Below, one piece after another: positions 53,333 through 61,382 of a stretch of DNA of 64,000 nucleotides (position 1 is its first letter; the number at the start of each line of letters is the position of its first letter). Source of the DNA: Novosphingobium sp. SG751A (GTDB lineage: Bacteria > Pseudomonadota > Alphaproteobacteria > Sphingomonadales > Sphingomonadaceae); NCBI RefSeq assembly GCF_013149295.1, contig NZ_JABGCB010000005.1:1-64000 (forward strand), in the 5' to 3' direction. A model generated the notes under the pieces. It searched no databases and was not told the origin of the DNA. It worked only from the letters and a program-made list of their open reading frames with translations. A program made the translations under genes and the position numbers.

Positions 53333-53986
53333 ATGATTGGTAGTGAGGAACAGGCCCGCGACTGGCTGGCCGGGCGCCCGGAAATGACGCCCGAGGCGAT
53401 GGAGCGGCTGGAGAAGCTGGTCGCTATGTTGGCCGAGGAAAATGAGCGGCAGAACCTTGTGGCCGCCGCGACGATCCCGATGGTGTGGCAGCGGCATATC
53501 GTCGATTCCGCGCAGTTGCTCAGCTTTGTTCCACGTGAAACATGGAACGGGACCAAGGGGCCGTGGCTCGACCTTGGCACCGGGGCGGGCTTTCCGGGGC
53601 TGGTGATCGCGGCGATGAGGCCGGGGCATGAAGTGCTGATGGTGGAATCGCGCGGCCGGCGAGTCGAATGGCTCAACCGAGTCATTGAGGAACTGGCGCT
53701 GCCCAAGGCGAAGGTTTTGGGGCAGAGGCTGGAGATGGTGGAGACGCGCACCGTTGCGGTGATTTCTGCCCGAGCCTTTGCACCGCTCGACAAGCTTCTG
53801 AAAATCTCTCTCCGCTTTTCCACAAGGGACACGATCTGGCTGTTGCCCAAGGGGCGCTCGGCAGGGCAAGAGTTAGAGGCACTCAAAGCATCGGTGCGCG
53901 AAGGGTTCCACGTGGAACAATCGCTGACCGATGAGGACGCCGGGCTGATTGTCGGCCATCTCAATCCCAAGGGAGTGAAGCTGTGA
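53333..53986 (+). CDS. rsmG: 16S rRNA (guanine-527-N7)-methyltransferase RsmG (GidB)
   Basis: RsmG methylates G527 of 16S rRNA with SAM. The 217-residue product has NLVAAATIPMVWQRHIVDSAQL and the SAM loop WLDLGTGAGFPGLVIA. The ATG at 53333 follows the mnmG stop directly; the frame is open upstream but overlaps mnmG. Two parS-like sites lie inside the gene, at 53527 and 53904. It overlaps parA by 4 bases. Confidence 0.95.
   Translation: MIGSEEQARDWLAGRPEMTPEAMERLEKLVAMLAEENERQNLVAAATIPMVWQRHIVDSAQLLSFVPRETWNGTKGPWLDLGTGAGFPGLVIAAMRPGHEVLMVESRGRRVEWLNRVIEELALPKAKVLGQRLEMVETRTVAVISARAFAPLDKLLKISLRFSTRDTIWLLPKGRSAGQELEALKASVREGFHVEQSLTDEDAGLIVGHLNPKGVKL
53527..53542. promoter_or_regulatory. Near-perfect parS site inside rsmG
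   Basis: TGTTCCACGTGAAACA matches the parS consensus at 15 of 16 bases. Confidence 0.82.
53904..53919. promoter_or_regulatory. parS-like palindrome at the end of rsmG
   Basis: GTTCCACGTGGAAC (53905-53918) is a perfect palindrome differing from the parS core GTTTCACGTGAAAC by one symmetric change. It lies 65 bases before parA. Confidence 0.65.
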
Positions 53987-54762
53987 TCCGCATTGCCATT
54001 GCCAATCAGAAAGGCGGCGTGGGCAAGACCACATCCGCGATCAATCTGGCCACAGCCTTTGCCGCAGCGGGTTGGCGCACGCTGTTGATCGATCTTGATC
54101 CACAGGGGAATGCCTCGACCGGGGTTGGCGTGCCTGCTTCGGCGCGCGAATATTCCACCTATGACCTGTTGCTGGGCGAGGCAACGCTGGCCGAATGCGC
54201 GATGGAAACCAGCATTCCGGGCCTTCATCTGCTGGCCGCCACGGTCGATCTGTCGGGGGCCGAGGTCGAGCTGGTCTCGGTCGATGGCCGCACAGACAAA
54301 TTGCGCAAGGGCCTTGCACGTGGATCGGAGCGCTATGACATCTGCTTCATCGACTGCCCGCCCTCGCTGGGCCTGTTGACGCTCAACGCGCTCAGCGCCG
54401 CCGATACGGTGTTGGTGCCGCTGCAATGCGAATTCTTCGCGCTCGAAGGGCTGAGCCAGTTGCTCCAGACCGTTGAGCGGGTGCAGCAGCGTTTCAACGC
54501 CGACCTTGGCATCGTCGGCATTGCGTTGACCATGTTCGACCGCCGCAACCGCCTGACCGATCAGGTTTCGGACGATGTGCGCTCGTGTCTGGGCAAGCTG
54601 GTGTTCGACACCGAGATCCCGCGCAACGTCCGCCTGTCCGAAGCGCCCAGCCATGGTTTGCCCGCGCTGATCTATGATCAGCATTGCAGCGGCAGCCGGG
54701 CCTATCTGGCGCTGGCCCGCGAATTGATTTCACGTTTGCCTGAAAACAGGAAAGCCGCATGA
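53983..54762 (+). CDS. parA: Chromosome partitioning ATPase ParA (Soj)
   Basis: ParA moves ParB-parS complexes on the nucleoid. The 259-residue product has the deviant Walker A KGGVGKTTSAINL (about 10-22), DLDPQGNAST and FIDCPPSLGLLTLNAL. Length is that of chromosomal ParAs without an N-terminal DNA-binding domain. It overlaps both rsmG and parB by 4 bases (ATGA), so the block is translationally coupled. Confidence 0.97.
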   Translation: MIRIAIANQKGGVGKTTSAINLATAFAAAGWRTLLIDLDPQGNASTGVGVPASAREYSTYDLLLGEATLAECAMETSIPGLHLLAATVDLSGAEVELVSVDGRTDKLRKGLARGSERYDICFIDCPPSLGLLTLNALSAADTVLVPLQCEFFALEGLSQLLQTVERVQQRFNADLGIVGIALTMFDRRNRLTDQVSDDVRSCLGKLVFDTEIPRNVRLSEAPSHGLPALIYDQHCSGSRAYLALARELISRLPENRKAA

Positions 54763-55730
54763 CCGACGAAACCTCGACCCAGAACCCGCTTTCCGCCGCG
54801 ATGGCCGGGGCCGCCGCGCCGCGCCGCAAGGCTGCGCTGGGGCGGGGGCTTCAGGCCCTGCTGGGCGAAACGCGGCGTGAAGAGCCTGTGACCGCCGGTG
54901 GCAACGCAAACGGGATGGTCTCGGTGGAAAGCGGGCTGGCCTCCTTGCTGGTGTCCAGCATCGAGCCCGATCCCGATCAGCCGCGCCGTCAGTTTGACGA
55001 AGCGGCTCTGGATGAACTGGCGGCCTCGATTGCCGCGCGCGGCGTGTTGCAGCCGGTGATCGTTGTGCCGCTGGGCGAGGGGCATTATCGGCTGGTGGCG
55101 GGCGAACGCCGCTGGCGCGCGGCCCAGCGGGCCAAGGTCCATGAAATCCCCGCGCTGGTGCGCAAGCTGACCCAGCGCGAGGTGATGGCGATTGCGCTGA
55201 TCGAAAACCTTCAGCGCGAGGATCTGAACCCGATCGAAGAAGCCCGCGCCTATCAGCGTCTGGCCGAGAGCGAGAGCATGACGCAGGCCGAGATCGCCAA
55301 GATGGTCGACAAGAGCCGCAGCCATGTCGCGAACATCCAGCGCCTGCTGGCTTTGCCCGATCCGGTGACGCAGATGGTTGAGGCGGGCGAACTGTCGATG
55401 GGACATGCCCGCGCGCTGATCGGTGTGGAAGATGCCGAGGCGCTCGCGCGTCAGGCGGTGGCCAAGGGCTCGTCGGTGCGCGAGGTGGAGCAGATGGTGC
55501 GCCGCCAGTCCGGCCGCGAGGCGCCGACCCAGCGCCGCGCGCGTAACGAGTTCAAATCCGCCGAATCTGCCGACATTCAGGCGATGCAGGCGCATCTGGA
55601 GGAATTCCTCGGCCTGTCGGTCAAGATCACCGTGGACGCTGATCCGCGCTCGGGCGCGGTGACGATCCGCTATCGCACGCTCGATCAGCTCGATCTGATC
55701 TGCCAACGTCTGACCGGCGAGGGGATCTAA
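54759..55730 (+). CDS. parB: Chromosome partitioning protein ParB (Spo0J)
   Basis: ParB is a CTP-dependent clamp that loads at parS. The 323-residue product has an N-terminal ParA-interacting segment (RRKAALGRGLQALLGE), the CTP-binding GERRWRAAQRA, ENLQREDLNPIEEA, an HTH (MTQAEIAKMVDKSRSHVANIQRLL) that binds parS, and a C-terminal dimerisation domain. It is the last gene of the block and is followed by a terminator. Six matching sites lie in this window. Confidence 0.97.
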   Translation: MTDETSTQNPLSAAMAGAAAPRRKAALGRGLQALLGETRREEPVTAGGNANGMVSVESGLASLLVSSIEPDPDQPRRQFDEAALDELAASIAARGVLQPVIVVPLGEGHYRLVAGERRWRAAQRAKVHEIPALVRKLTQREVMAIALIENLQREDLNPIEEARAYQRLAESESMTQAEIAKMVDKSRSHVANIQRLLALPDPVTQMVEAGELSMGHARALIGVEDAEALARQAVAKGSSVREVEQMVRRQSGREAPTQRRARNEFKSAESADIQAMQAHLEEFLGLSVKITVDADPRSGAVTIRYRTLDQLDLICQRLTGEGI

Positions 55731-55736
55731 AAAGAG

Positions 55737-55759
55737 GGGGGCAGCAAAGCCCCCTTTTT
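55737..55759 (+). terminator. Intrinsic terminator of the parA-parB transcript
   Basis: GGGGGC (55737-55742), loop AGCAAA, GCCCCC (55749-55754) and TTTTT (55755-55759) lie 6 bases past the parB stop. This is a textbook intrinsic terminator. Confidence 0.9.
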
Positions 55760-55779
55760 CACGTCAGACCATTTTCACG

Positions 55780-56271
55780 TCAAATCGGGATGCGCTTATC
55801 GCGGACGATCTTTTGCCGGATCACACGGCGCTGGATCACCCGCTTTTCGATCACCTGCGGCGGGCAATCGGCTTTGACTTCTTCCATCACGCTGATGGGG
55901 ATCGAATAGCCATAGGTAGGGTGAGGCGCGCCGCCACCCTGATAATAGGCCCACCAGTCCTGACACGCGCCCGACGATTGCGAGACATCTGCGCCGGGCA
56001 CAGCGTTCAACCGCCGCTCGCATTCGGCCAGCCATGGGCCGTGCTGCATGCCCCCCGGTTGCAACCCGGCGGCGGGCGGCGCGGCATAGGCGGTGGAGAC
56101 AGACGTACCCGGCGCGGCCTGACTGTAACTGGCCCCGGCCGGCGAGGGCGCAGGCAGGGGCATGGCCGAAACCTGCCCTGACGACATCTGGCCCGAAGTC
56201 TGGGCCATGGCGGGAGCGGCGATGAAGCCAGTCGAAACAAAACCGACGATCAGCAGGGCGCGGATGGACAT
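55780..56271 (-). CDS. Hypothetical secreted protein
   Basis: The 163-residue product has a signal peptide (MSIRALLIVGFVSTGFIAAPAMAQ), a serine/proline/alanine-rich linker (25-75), a middle part with WLAECERRLN and GACQDWWAYYQGG, and a basic end with repeated RVIQRRVIRQKIVRDKR. I recognise no domain. The start at 56271 is chosen for the signal peptide. It is convergent with parB. Confidence 0.7.
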   Translation of the reverse strand: MSIRALLIVGFVSTGFIAAPAMAQTSGQMSSGQVSAMPLPAPSPAGASYSQAAPGTSVSTAYAAPPAAGLQPGGMQHGPWLAECERRLNAVPGADVSQSSGACQDWWAYYQGGGAPHPTYGYSIPISVMEEVKADCPPQVIEKRVIQRRVIRQKIVRDKRIPI

Positions 56272-56370
56272 GGGCTTGGCACCTTCATGACGGGAACCTC
56301 GTTCATAAAGGTTAATATCAGAAACAATCACTGCGCCCAAGTGAAAGCTTAACGTCCATCATCCGGTAAT

Positions 56371-56859
56371 TTACGAGGTTAACACGCCTCCGATAGCCGA
56401 AGCCAGCGCCTCGATCCCCATGGCATCCTCATCGTCAAACCGGGCCGGAAGAGGGCTGTCGAGGTCAATCACCGCCACCAGGCGCCCATCGACCACCACC
56501 GGCACCACCAGTTCCGAGGCGCTGGCCCCGTCGCAGGCGATATGGCCGGGAAAGGCATGGACATCGCGCACCAGTTGAGTTGCGCCAGTCGCCGCCGCTG
56601 TCCCGCACACACCCCGGCCAAAAGGGATGCGGATACAGGCCGGTTTGCCCACGAAAGGCCCCAGCACCAATTCATCGCCGATGGCGCGATAGAACCCGGC
56701 CCAGTTGAGATCGGGCAGGAATTGCCAGATCAGCGCCGCCACATTGGCCATATTGGCCACGCCATCGCTCTCGCCATCGGTGATGGCCAGCGCGGCCTCG
56801 CGCAGGTCGCGGTAGATTTCGGATTTGGGCGCACCGGCCGAGGGGGAAAAGTCGAACAT
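56371..56859 (-). CDS. msrC: Free methionine-(R)-sulfoxide reductase (GAF domain)
   Basis: The enzyme reduces free methionine-R-sulfoxide with thioredoxin. The 162-residue GAF protein has LPDLNWAGFYRAIGDELVLGPFVGKPACIRIPFGRGVCGTAA and FPGHIACDGASASELVVPV, carrying the three conserved cysteines (key residues PACI, GVCG, IACD). The ATG at 56859 is family-typical. It is divergent from the dehydrogenase gene at 56949. Confidence 0.92.
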   Translation of the reverse strand: MFDFSPSAGAPKSEIYRDLREAALAITDGESDGVANMANVAALIWQFLPDLNWAGFYRAIGDELVLGPFVGKPACIRIPFGRGVCGTAAATGATQLVRDVHAFPGHIACDGASASELVVPVVVDGRLVAVIDLDSPLPARFDDEDAMGIEALASAIGGVLTS

Positions 56860-56948
56860 GGGCGCCGATGTAATACGCCAAACCGCGCCCGCCAAGTGGT
56901 GGCATTCCGGGCTTGTGGGCCACGCGGCAAATCCCTATCTCATCGCGC

Positions 56949-58430
56949 ATGAGCCCTACTTTGCGCAAATCGCTTATCGCCCTTGGTGCCGTCGTTCTGG
57001 TTGGCGGAGGTGGCTTTGCCTATCTGTCGCATGGCAATGTTTCGCATTTGCCGATCGAACAGATGGAAGGCCGCAAGCCCAAGCTGGTCGATCCCGAGCC
57101 GGAGAGCTTCCCCACGGTGGGTCTGGTCAAATCGGTGGGCTGGGCCGCCAATGAGGCCCCAACCGCCGCGCAGGGGCTGAGCGTCACCCGTTTTGCCACC
57201 GGGCTGCAGCATCCGCGCACGCTGATCTCGCTGCCCAATGGCGATGTGCTGGTGGCCGAGACCGGCGCGCCCAAGGACAATGGGCCGGGGGGCATCACCG
57301 GATTTTTCCAGAACATCTTCATGGGCTTCGTTGGCGCGGGCGATCCCAGCCCGAACCGCATCGTCCTGCTGCGCGACAGCAAGGGCACCGGGGTAGCCGA
57401 TCAGCGCTTTGTCCTGCGCGAGGGGCTCTCCTCGCCCTCGGGCATGGCCTATGGCGATGGCAAGCTCTACATCGCCAACCATGATGCGGTGCTGAGCTTT
57501 GATTTTCAGCCGGGTGCGACCAGCCTTACGGCTGCGCCCAAAAAGCTGATGGATCTGCCGCCGGCGGGCAATCACTGGATGCGCAATCTGGTGCTCAGCC
57601 CCGATGGCAAGCATCTCTACGTCGCCATCGGTTCGGCCTCGAACATTGGCGAACGCGGGCCAAAGGCCGAGGAAGGCCGCGCCGCGATCTATGAAATCGA
57701 CACCGCCAGCGGCCATGCGCGCCGCTATGCCATGGGCCTGCGCAATGCCAATGGCATGGCGTGGAATCCCTCGACGCAGGAACTCTGGACGGTCGTGAAC
57801 GAGCGCGATCAGCTCGGCCCCGATCTGGTGCCCGACTATCTGACCAATGTGCCGGTGGGCACGCATTATGGCTGGCCGTGGTTCTATTGGGGCAAGAATG
57901 AGGACAATCGCGTCTATCAGAACACGCCCGAGTTCCAGATGCCTGAATTCCTGATCGATTATGTCCGCAAGCCCGAATATGCGCTGGGGCCGCATGTGGC
58001 CGCGCTGGGGCTGGCCTTTGTGAAGGGCGGCCAGAAAATGGGCGGGCATTATGCCAATGGCGCCTTCATCGCGCGCCATGGTTCGTGGAACCGCAAGCCC
58101 GCTGCTGGCTATGACGTTGTTTTTGTGCGCTTTGATGCCAATGGCAACCCTCAGGGCCTGCCCGAAAAGGTGTTGACCGGATTCCTGACCGGCAAGGGCG
58201 AGACGCACGGGCGGCCGACCTGGCTGAACTTTGCCCAGGATGGCGCGCTGCTGGTGTCGGACGACACCGCCGGGATTATCTGGCGCGTGGTGGCGCCGGG
58301 CGCTGCGCCCGCTGCCGAGATCAAGCCGGTCGTGGTCAAGCATCTGCCGCCGCAGAAGGACCTCAACGGCGATCCGGAGATCCAGTATCGGTTGAAGTTC
58401 AAGGACGATCAGAAGGTGCGGGAGAATTGA
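56949..58430 (+). CDS. PQQ-dependent sugar dehydrogenase (L-sorbosone dehydrogenase / GSDH type)
   Basis: The 493-residue product has an N-terminal anchor or signal (LRKSLIALGAVVLVGGGGFAYL) and a six-bladed propeller with LSVTRFATGLQHPRTLISLPNGDVLVAETGAP, NGMAWNPSTQELWTVVNERDQLG and HVAALGLAFVKGG. It probably oxidises an aldose or a related substrate in the periplasm with PQQ; the true substrate is unknown. No PQQ synthesis genes are in this window. Repeat copy G follows it. Confidence 0.85.
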   Translation: MSPTLRKSLIALGAVVLVGGGGFAYLSHGNVSHLPIEQMEGRKPKLVDPEPESFPTVGLVKSVGWAANEAPTAAQGLSVTRFATGLQHPRTLISLPNGDVLVAETGAPKDNGPGGITGFFQNIFMGFVGAGDPSPNRIVLLRDSKGTGVADQRFVLREGLSSPSGMAYGDGKLYIANHDAVLSFDFQPGATSLTAAPKKLMDLPPAGNHWMRNLVLSPDGKHLYVAIGSASNIGERGPKAEEGRAAIYEIDTASGHARRYAMGLRNANGMAWNPSTQELWTVVNERDQLGPDLVPDYLTNVPVGTHYGWPWFYWGKNEDNRVYQNTPEFQMPEFLIDYVRKPEYALGPHVAALGLAFVKGGQKMGGHYANGAFIARHGSWNRKPAAGYDVVFVRFDANGNPQGLPEKVLTGFLTGKGETHGRPTWLNFAQDGALLVSDDTAGIIWRVVAPGAAPAAEIKPVVVKHLPPQKDLNGDPEIQYRLKFKDDQKVREN

Positions 58431-58451
58431 TCGTTTAGGTTTGGGGGCTTT

Positions 58452-58672
58452 ATGCCTCCGGCGGGCAAAGGGCGGGGGCCCTTTGCAATCCCGTGAATGG
58501 GGTAGTGCATGAGTTCGCACGGACGTGGATTGGACGAGAAATATAAAGCCTGCGGCGCTAGTAAAAGGCGCCGCAGGCTTTAAAATTTCAGGTGTTGCGT
58601 CCGGCACCAACTGCCGAACCCATGGCGCCACGCAGACAGTAATGGGAGCGCGAGGGTCCAGACCCTCGCACC
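58452..58672 (+). repeat. Three-hairpin dispersed repeat, copy G
   Basis: Plus orientation: HP1 is 58465-58486 (GCAAAGGGC-GGGG-GCCCTTTGC), HP2 is 58545-58581 (perfect 14-bp stem, 9-base loop) and HP3 is 58650-58669 (GCGAGGGTC-CA-GACCCTCGC). It fills the gap between convergent genes, 22 bases past the dehydrogenase stop. Confidence 0.92.
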
Positions 58673-58681
58673 TAAACTCCC

Positions 58682-59509
58682 TTAAACCCTCATCCCGGCC
58701 CGCCCGGCCAGCTCATGCACATAATGCCACGCGATCCGCCCCGACCGGCTGCCGCGCCGCTTGGACCATTCCAGCGCATCGCCGACTTCAAAGCTCAGCC
58801 CTAATTCCTGCGCATAGCCCGAGATGATCGCGAGATAATCGTCCTGCGAGCAGGCGTGGAAGCCGATGGAGAGGCCGAAGCGGTCGGCCAGCGCGAGCTT
58901 GTCGTCCACCACATCGCGCGGGTTGATGGGGTCGTCCTGCTCGCCCAAGCTGCGCCCGACGATGGCGCGACGGTTCGAGGTGACGGCAAGACGGACATTG
59001 GCCGGGCGCGCCTCGACCCCGCCTTCGAGCCAAGAGCGCAGCGCGCGCGGGCCGGACAGGTCGCCTTCCTCAAAGCCGAGGTCGTCGATGAAGGTTAGGA
59101 ATTGCCGTTCGATCCGCCCCAGCATGGCAAAGAGCGCCGAGAGCGAGGAGAGCGCATCGGGGGCGACCTGAACCAGCGCGATGGCGCCGGGGTGGGCTTG
59201 CGCGGCGGCCAGCACGCTGGCGCGCACCAGCGCCGATTTGCCCATCCCGCGCGAGCCCCACAGCAACATATCGTGCGAGGCATGGCCCGCCGCCAGCCTT
59301 TCGACATTGCTCGCGACGGCTTCCTTCTGCTGCTGGATGCCCTGAAGCAGGCGCAATTCGGGCGCATCCAGCCGGGCCACGCCGCGCGCCTTGCGCCCGT
59401 CCCAGACATAAGCGGGATAATCCAGCCACTGCGCCGCCGCCGGGGGAGGGGGGCTTAACCGCTCCAGAGCATCGGCAATGCGGGCCAGAGGATCGCCCTG
59501 ATCGGCCAT
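58682..59509 (-). CDS. DUF815-type AAA ATPase
   Basis: The 275-residue product has a helical N-terminus, Walker A in LLWGSRGMGKSALVRA (about 82-97), Walker B in FLTFIDDLGFEEGD and a sensor-like VRLAVTSNRRAIVGRSL. DUF815 proteins are conserved in alphaproteobacteria as predicted ATPases of unknown function. It ends with a basic C-terminal helix. It is divergent from the Sua5/TsaC-like gene. Confidence 0.85.
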   Translation of the reverse strand: MADQGDPLARIADALERLSPPPPAAAQWLDYPAYVWDGRKARGVARLDAPELRLLQGIQQQKEAVASNVERLAAGHASHDMLLWGSRGMGKSALVRASVLAAAQAHPGAIALVQVAPDALSSLSALFAMLGRIERQFLTFIDDLGFEEGDLSGPRALRSWLEGGVEARPANVRLAVTSNRRAIVGRSLGEQDDPINPRDVVDDKLALADRFGLSIGFHACSQDDYLAIISGYAQELGLSFEVGDALEWSKRRGSRSGRIAWHYVHELAGRAGMRV

Positions 59510-59562
59510 AAATTCTTTCCTTATGCTTGGCTTTGCTGCTCTTGCGCTATAGCGGGAGAGGC

Positions 59563-60513
59563 ATGGCTGACAATGATCTTCCCCGTATCGTGACCACCGC
59601 GCCCGATGATCTGGCGCTGGCGGCGCGCGCCTTGCGCGATGGGGCGATTGTCGCGGTGCCCACCGAGACGGTTTATGGGCTGGCCGCGCGGGCGGATAGC
59701 GTCGAGGCGGTGGCCGCGATCTATCGGGCCAAGGGGCGGCCTGATTTCAACCCCTTGATTGTGCATGTGCCGGATCTGCCCGGGGCGGAGGCGCTGGCGG
59801 TGCTGGATGATCGCGCGCGGGCGCTGGCGGCGGCGTTCTGGCCCGGGCCTTTGACGATGGTTCTGCCGCGCCGGGATGATGCGCCCTTGGCCGCAGCGGT
59901 GACGGCGGGCCTGCCCACGGTGGCGATTCGCTGTCCTGCCCATCCGGTGATGCAGGCGATTTTGCGCGAATCCGGTCTGCCGCTGGCCGCGCCCTCGGCC
60001 AATCGCAGCGGCGGGGTCAGCCCGACCACGGCGGGCCATGTCGCGGCTTCGCTGGGCGCGCGGGTGCCGGTGATCGTCGATGGCGGGGCGTGCAAGGCGG
60101 GGATTGAATCGACGATTGTGGCCCTGCGTGGCGATGGAGCATGGCAGGTGCTGCGGCCCGGTCCGGTCACCTCGGCGGATCTGGCCGCCGTGCTGGGGCA
60201 GGGCGAAACGCATGAGGATCGCGGCATCGAGGCGCCAGGGCAAATGACCAGCCATTATGCGCCGGGCAAGCCGGTGCGCCTGAATGCGCCTGAGAAGGCC
60301 GCTGACGAGTTTTACATCACTTTTGGAGCCGAGGGGGGCGATGCCACGCTTTCGCGCTCAGGCGACCTTGCAGAGGCTGCAGCGCGGCTCTACGCGGCGC
60401 TGCATGAGGCGGCCCATGCGCCGCAGCCCAAAGTGGCCATCGCCCCGATCCCGGATGAAGGGATTGGCGCGGCGATCAATGATCGCCTGCGCCGGGCAGC
60501 GGCGCCACTTTAA
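59563..60513 (+). CDS. L-threonylcarbamoyladenylate synthase (Sua5/YrdC type)
   Basis: The enzyme makes threonylcarbamoyl-AMP for t6A37 in ANN-decoding tRNAs. The 316-residue product has a YrdC domain (about 10-200) with AVPTETVYGLAARADSVEAVAAIYRAKGRPDFNPLIVH and APSANRSGGVSPTTA, a linker with SHYAPGKPVRL, and a C-terminal Sua5 domain. The two-domain form is Sua5-like rather than TsaC-like. The ATG at 59563 is used; the upstream frame lies at the DUF815 gene start. Confidence 0.93.
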   Translation: MADNDLPRIVTTAPDDLALAARALRDGAIVAVPTETVYGLAARADSVEAVAAIYRAKGRPDFNPLIVHVPDLPGAEALAVLDDRARALAAAFWPGPLTMVLPRRDDAPLAAAVTAGLPTVAIRCPAHPVMQAILRESGLPLAAPSANRSGGVSPTTAGHVAASLGARVPVIVDGGACKAGIESTIVALRGDGAWQVLRPGPVTSADLAAVLGQGETHEDRGIEAPGQMTSHYAPGKPVRLNAPEKAADEFYITFGAEGGDATLSRSGDLAEAAARLYAALHEAAHAPQPKVAIAPIPDEGIGAAINDRLRRAAAPL

Positions 60514-60525
60514 AATCAGCGGGGT

Positions 60526-61254
60526 TTAAGGCTCGCACACCAATTTGCCCGAACCCATCGCGCTGACCTCGCATTTGGCGCGGCCTTTGACGCGCACCGA
60601 TCCCGAACCCATCATCGAGGCCTTGACCGTCCCGTCCGAGGCGAATTGCGCCCCGCCTGAGCCAAGGATCGAAATATCGGCCTTGTCTGCCTTGAGCGCA
60701 GCCATTTCGGCGCTGCCGCTGCCCGCGATATTGACCTCCAGATCGGCGGTATGGCCTGCCCCGCGATAGGTGCCCGACCCGCCGATGGAGACTTCCAGCT
60801 TTTCGCCTTCGACCTTGGGCGTTTCGATATCGCCCGAACCCACGATGTTGATCTCGGCCTTGCGCGCCAGATCGGCGGTGGCGATCCGGCCCGATCCCGT
60901 CATGGTCAGCGATTTGGGCGCGGGCATCGTTACCAGCACCGAAACCGCCTGCCCCTGTCCCTTGCGGTCGCGCAGGATGCCCAGTGTGCCGTCTTTGAGC
61001 GTAAAGCGCAGATGGGCGGCCTGTTCGGGATCGCCTTCGACCTTGATTGCTAGTTTTTCGCCCGTTTCGATCTTCACGCTGTCGGGGCCGAGCAGCACCA
61101 GGCTGTCAGGCGCGGGGCCCGACAGGTCGAGTTCGGCCAATGGTTTGCCTGCGCCATGCAGCGAAATCTCGCCATCGTGGCATCCTGAAAGCATCGTGGT
61201 CATGCCGATGGCTATGATCGGGGCAAAGGCGGAAGTGATCTTGCGAAAGTCCAT
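60526..61254 (-). CDS. GIN-domain (DUF2807) putative lipoprotein
   Basis: The 242-residue product has a lipoprotein signal with lipobox LSGC (cysteine near residue 25) and a beta-repeat domain with recurring MTGSGRI, VGSGDI, IGGSGTY, IAGSGSA, LGSGGA and MGSGSV turns, typical of the DUF2807/GIN beta-helix. It probably sits in the envelope; the role of such proteins is unknown. The start at 61254 is chosen for the signal. A palindrome upstream may be an operator. Confidence 0.82.
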   Translation of the reverse strand: MDFRKITSAFAPIIAIGMTTMLSGCHDGEISLHGAGKPLAELDLSGPAPDSLVLLGPDSVKIETGEKLAIKVEGDPEQAAHLRFTLKDGTLGILRDRKGQGQAVSVLVTMPAPKSLTMTGSGRIATADLARKAEINIVGSGDIETPKVEGEKLEVSIGGSGTYRGAGHTADLEVNIAGSGSAEMAALKADKADISILGSGGAQFASDGTVKASMMGSGSVRVKGRAKCEVSAMGSGKLVCEP

Positions 61255-61281
61255 GGGGCTGCTCCCTGACGTATTGCGTAT

Positions 61282-61299
61282 TGGTGTTGTAATACACCA
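61282..61299. promoter_or_regulatory. Palindrome upstream of the GIN-domain gene (possible operator)
   Basis: TGGTGT (61282-61287) and ACACCA (61294-61299) form an inverted repeat with 6 bases between. GTATT repeats occur next to it (61271, 61278) and inverted as AATAC (61291). Such GTGT-N6-ACAC dyads resemble sites of GntR-type regulators, but no regulator gene is adjacent. Confidence 0.4.
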
Positions 61300-61323
61300 T
61301 GCAGCCAATGGGAAGCCCCAAAG

Positions 61324-61357
61324 AAAGAGGGGCCGCCCCAGCGGGCAGCCCCTCTTT
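61324..61357 (-). terminator. Terminator downstream of carD
   Basis: AAAGAGGGGC (61324-61333) pairs perfectly with GCCCCTCTTT (61348-61357). On the minus strand the hairpin lies 26 bases past the carD stop and is followed by CTTTGG. Confidence 0.72.
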
Positions 61358-61382
61358 GCAAACCCATACGGGCCCCGGCCGA

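Noticed and set aside
51469..54684. A 1071-codon open frame on the minus strand opposite mnmG, rsmG and parA
   Set aside because: It is antisense to three strongly supported genes, has no recognisable domain, and its arginine/histidine/glutamine-rich composition is that of a shadow frame in GC-rich DNA.
17158..58672. CRISPR array as an explanation for the repeated sequences
   Set aside because: The copies are single, kilobases apart and in both orientations, with no spacers or cas genes.
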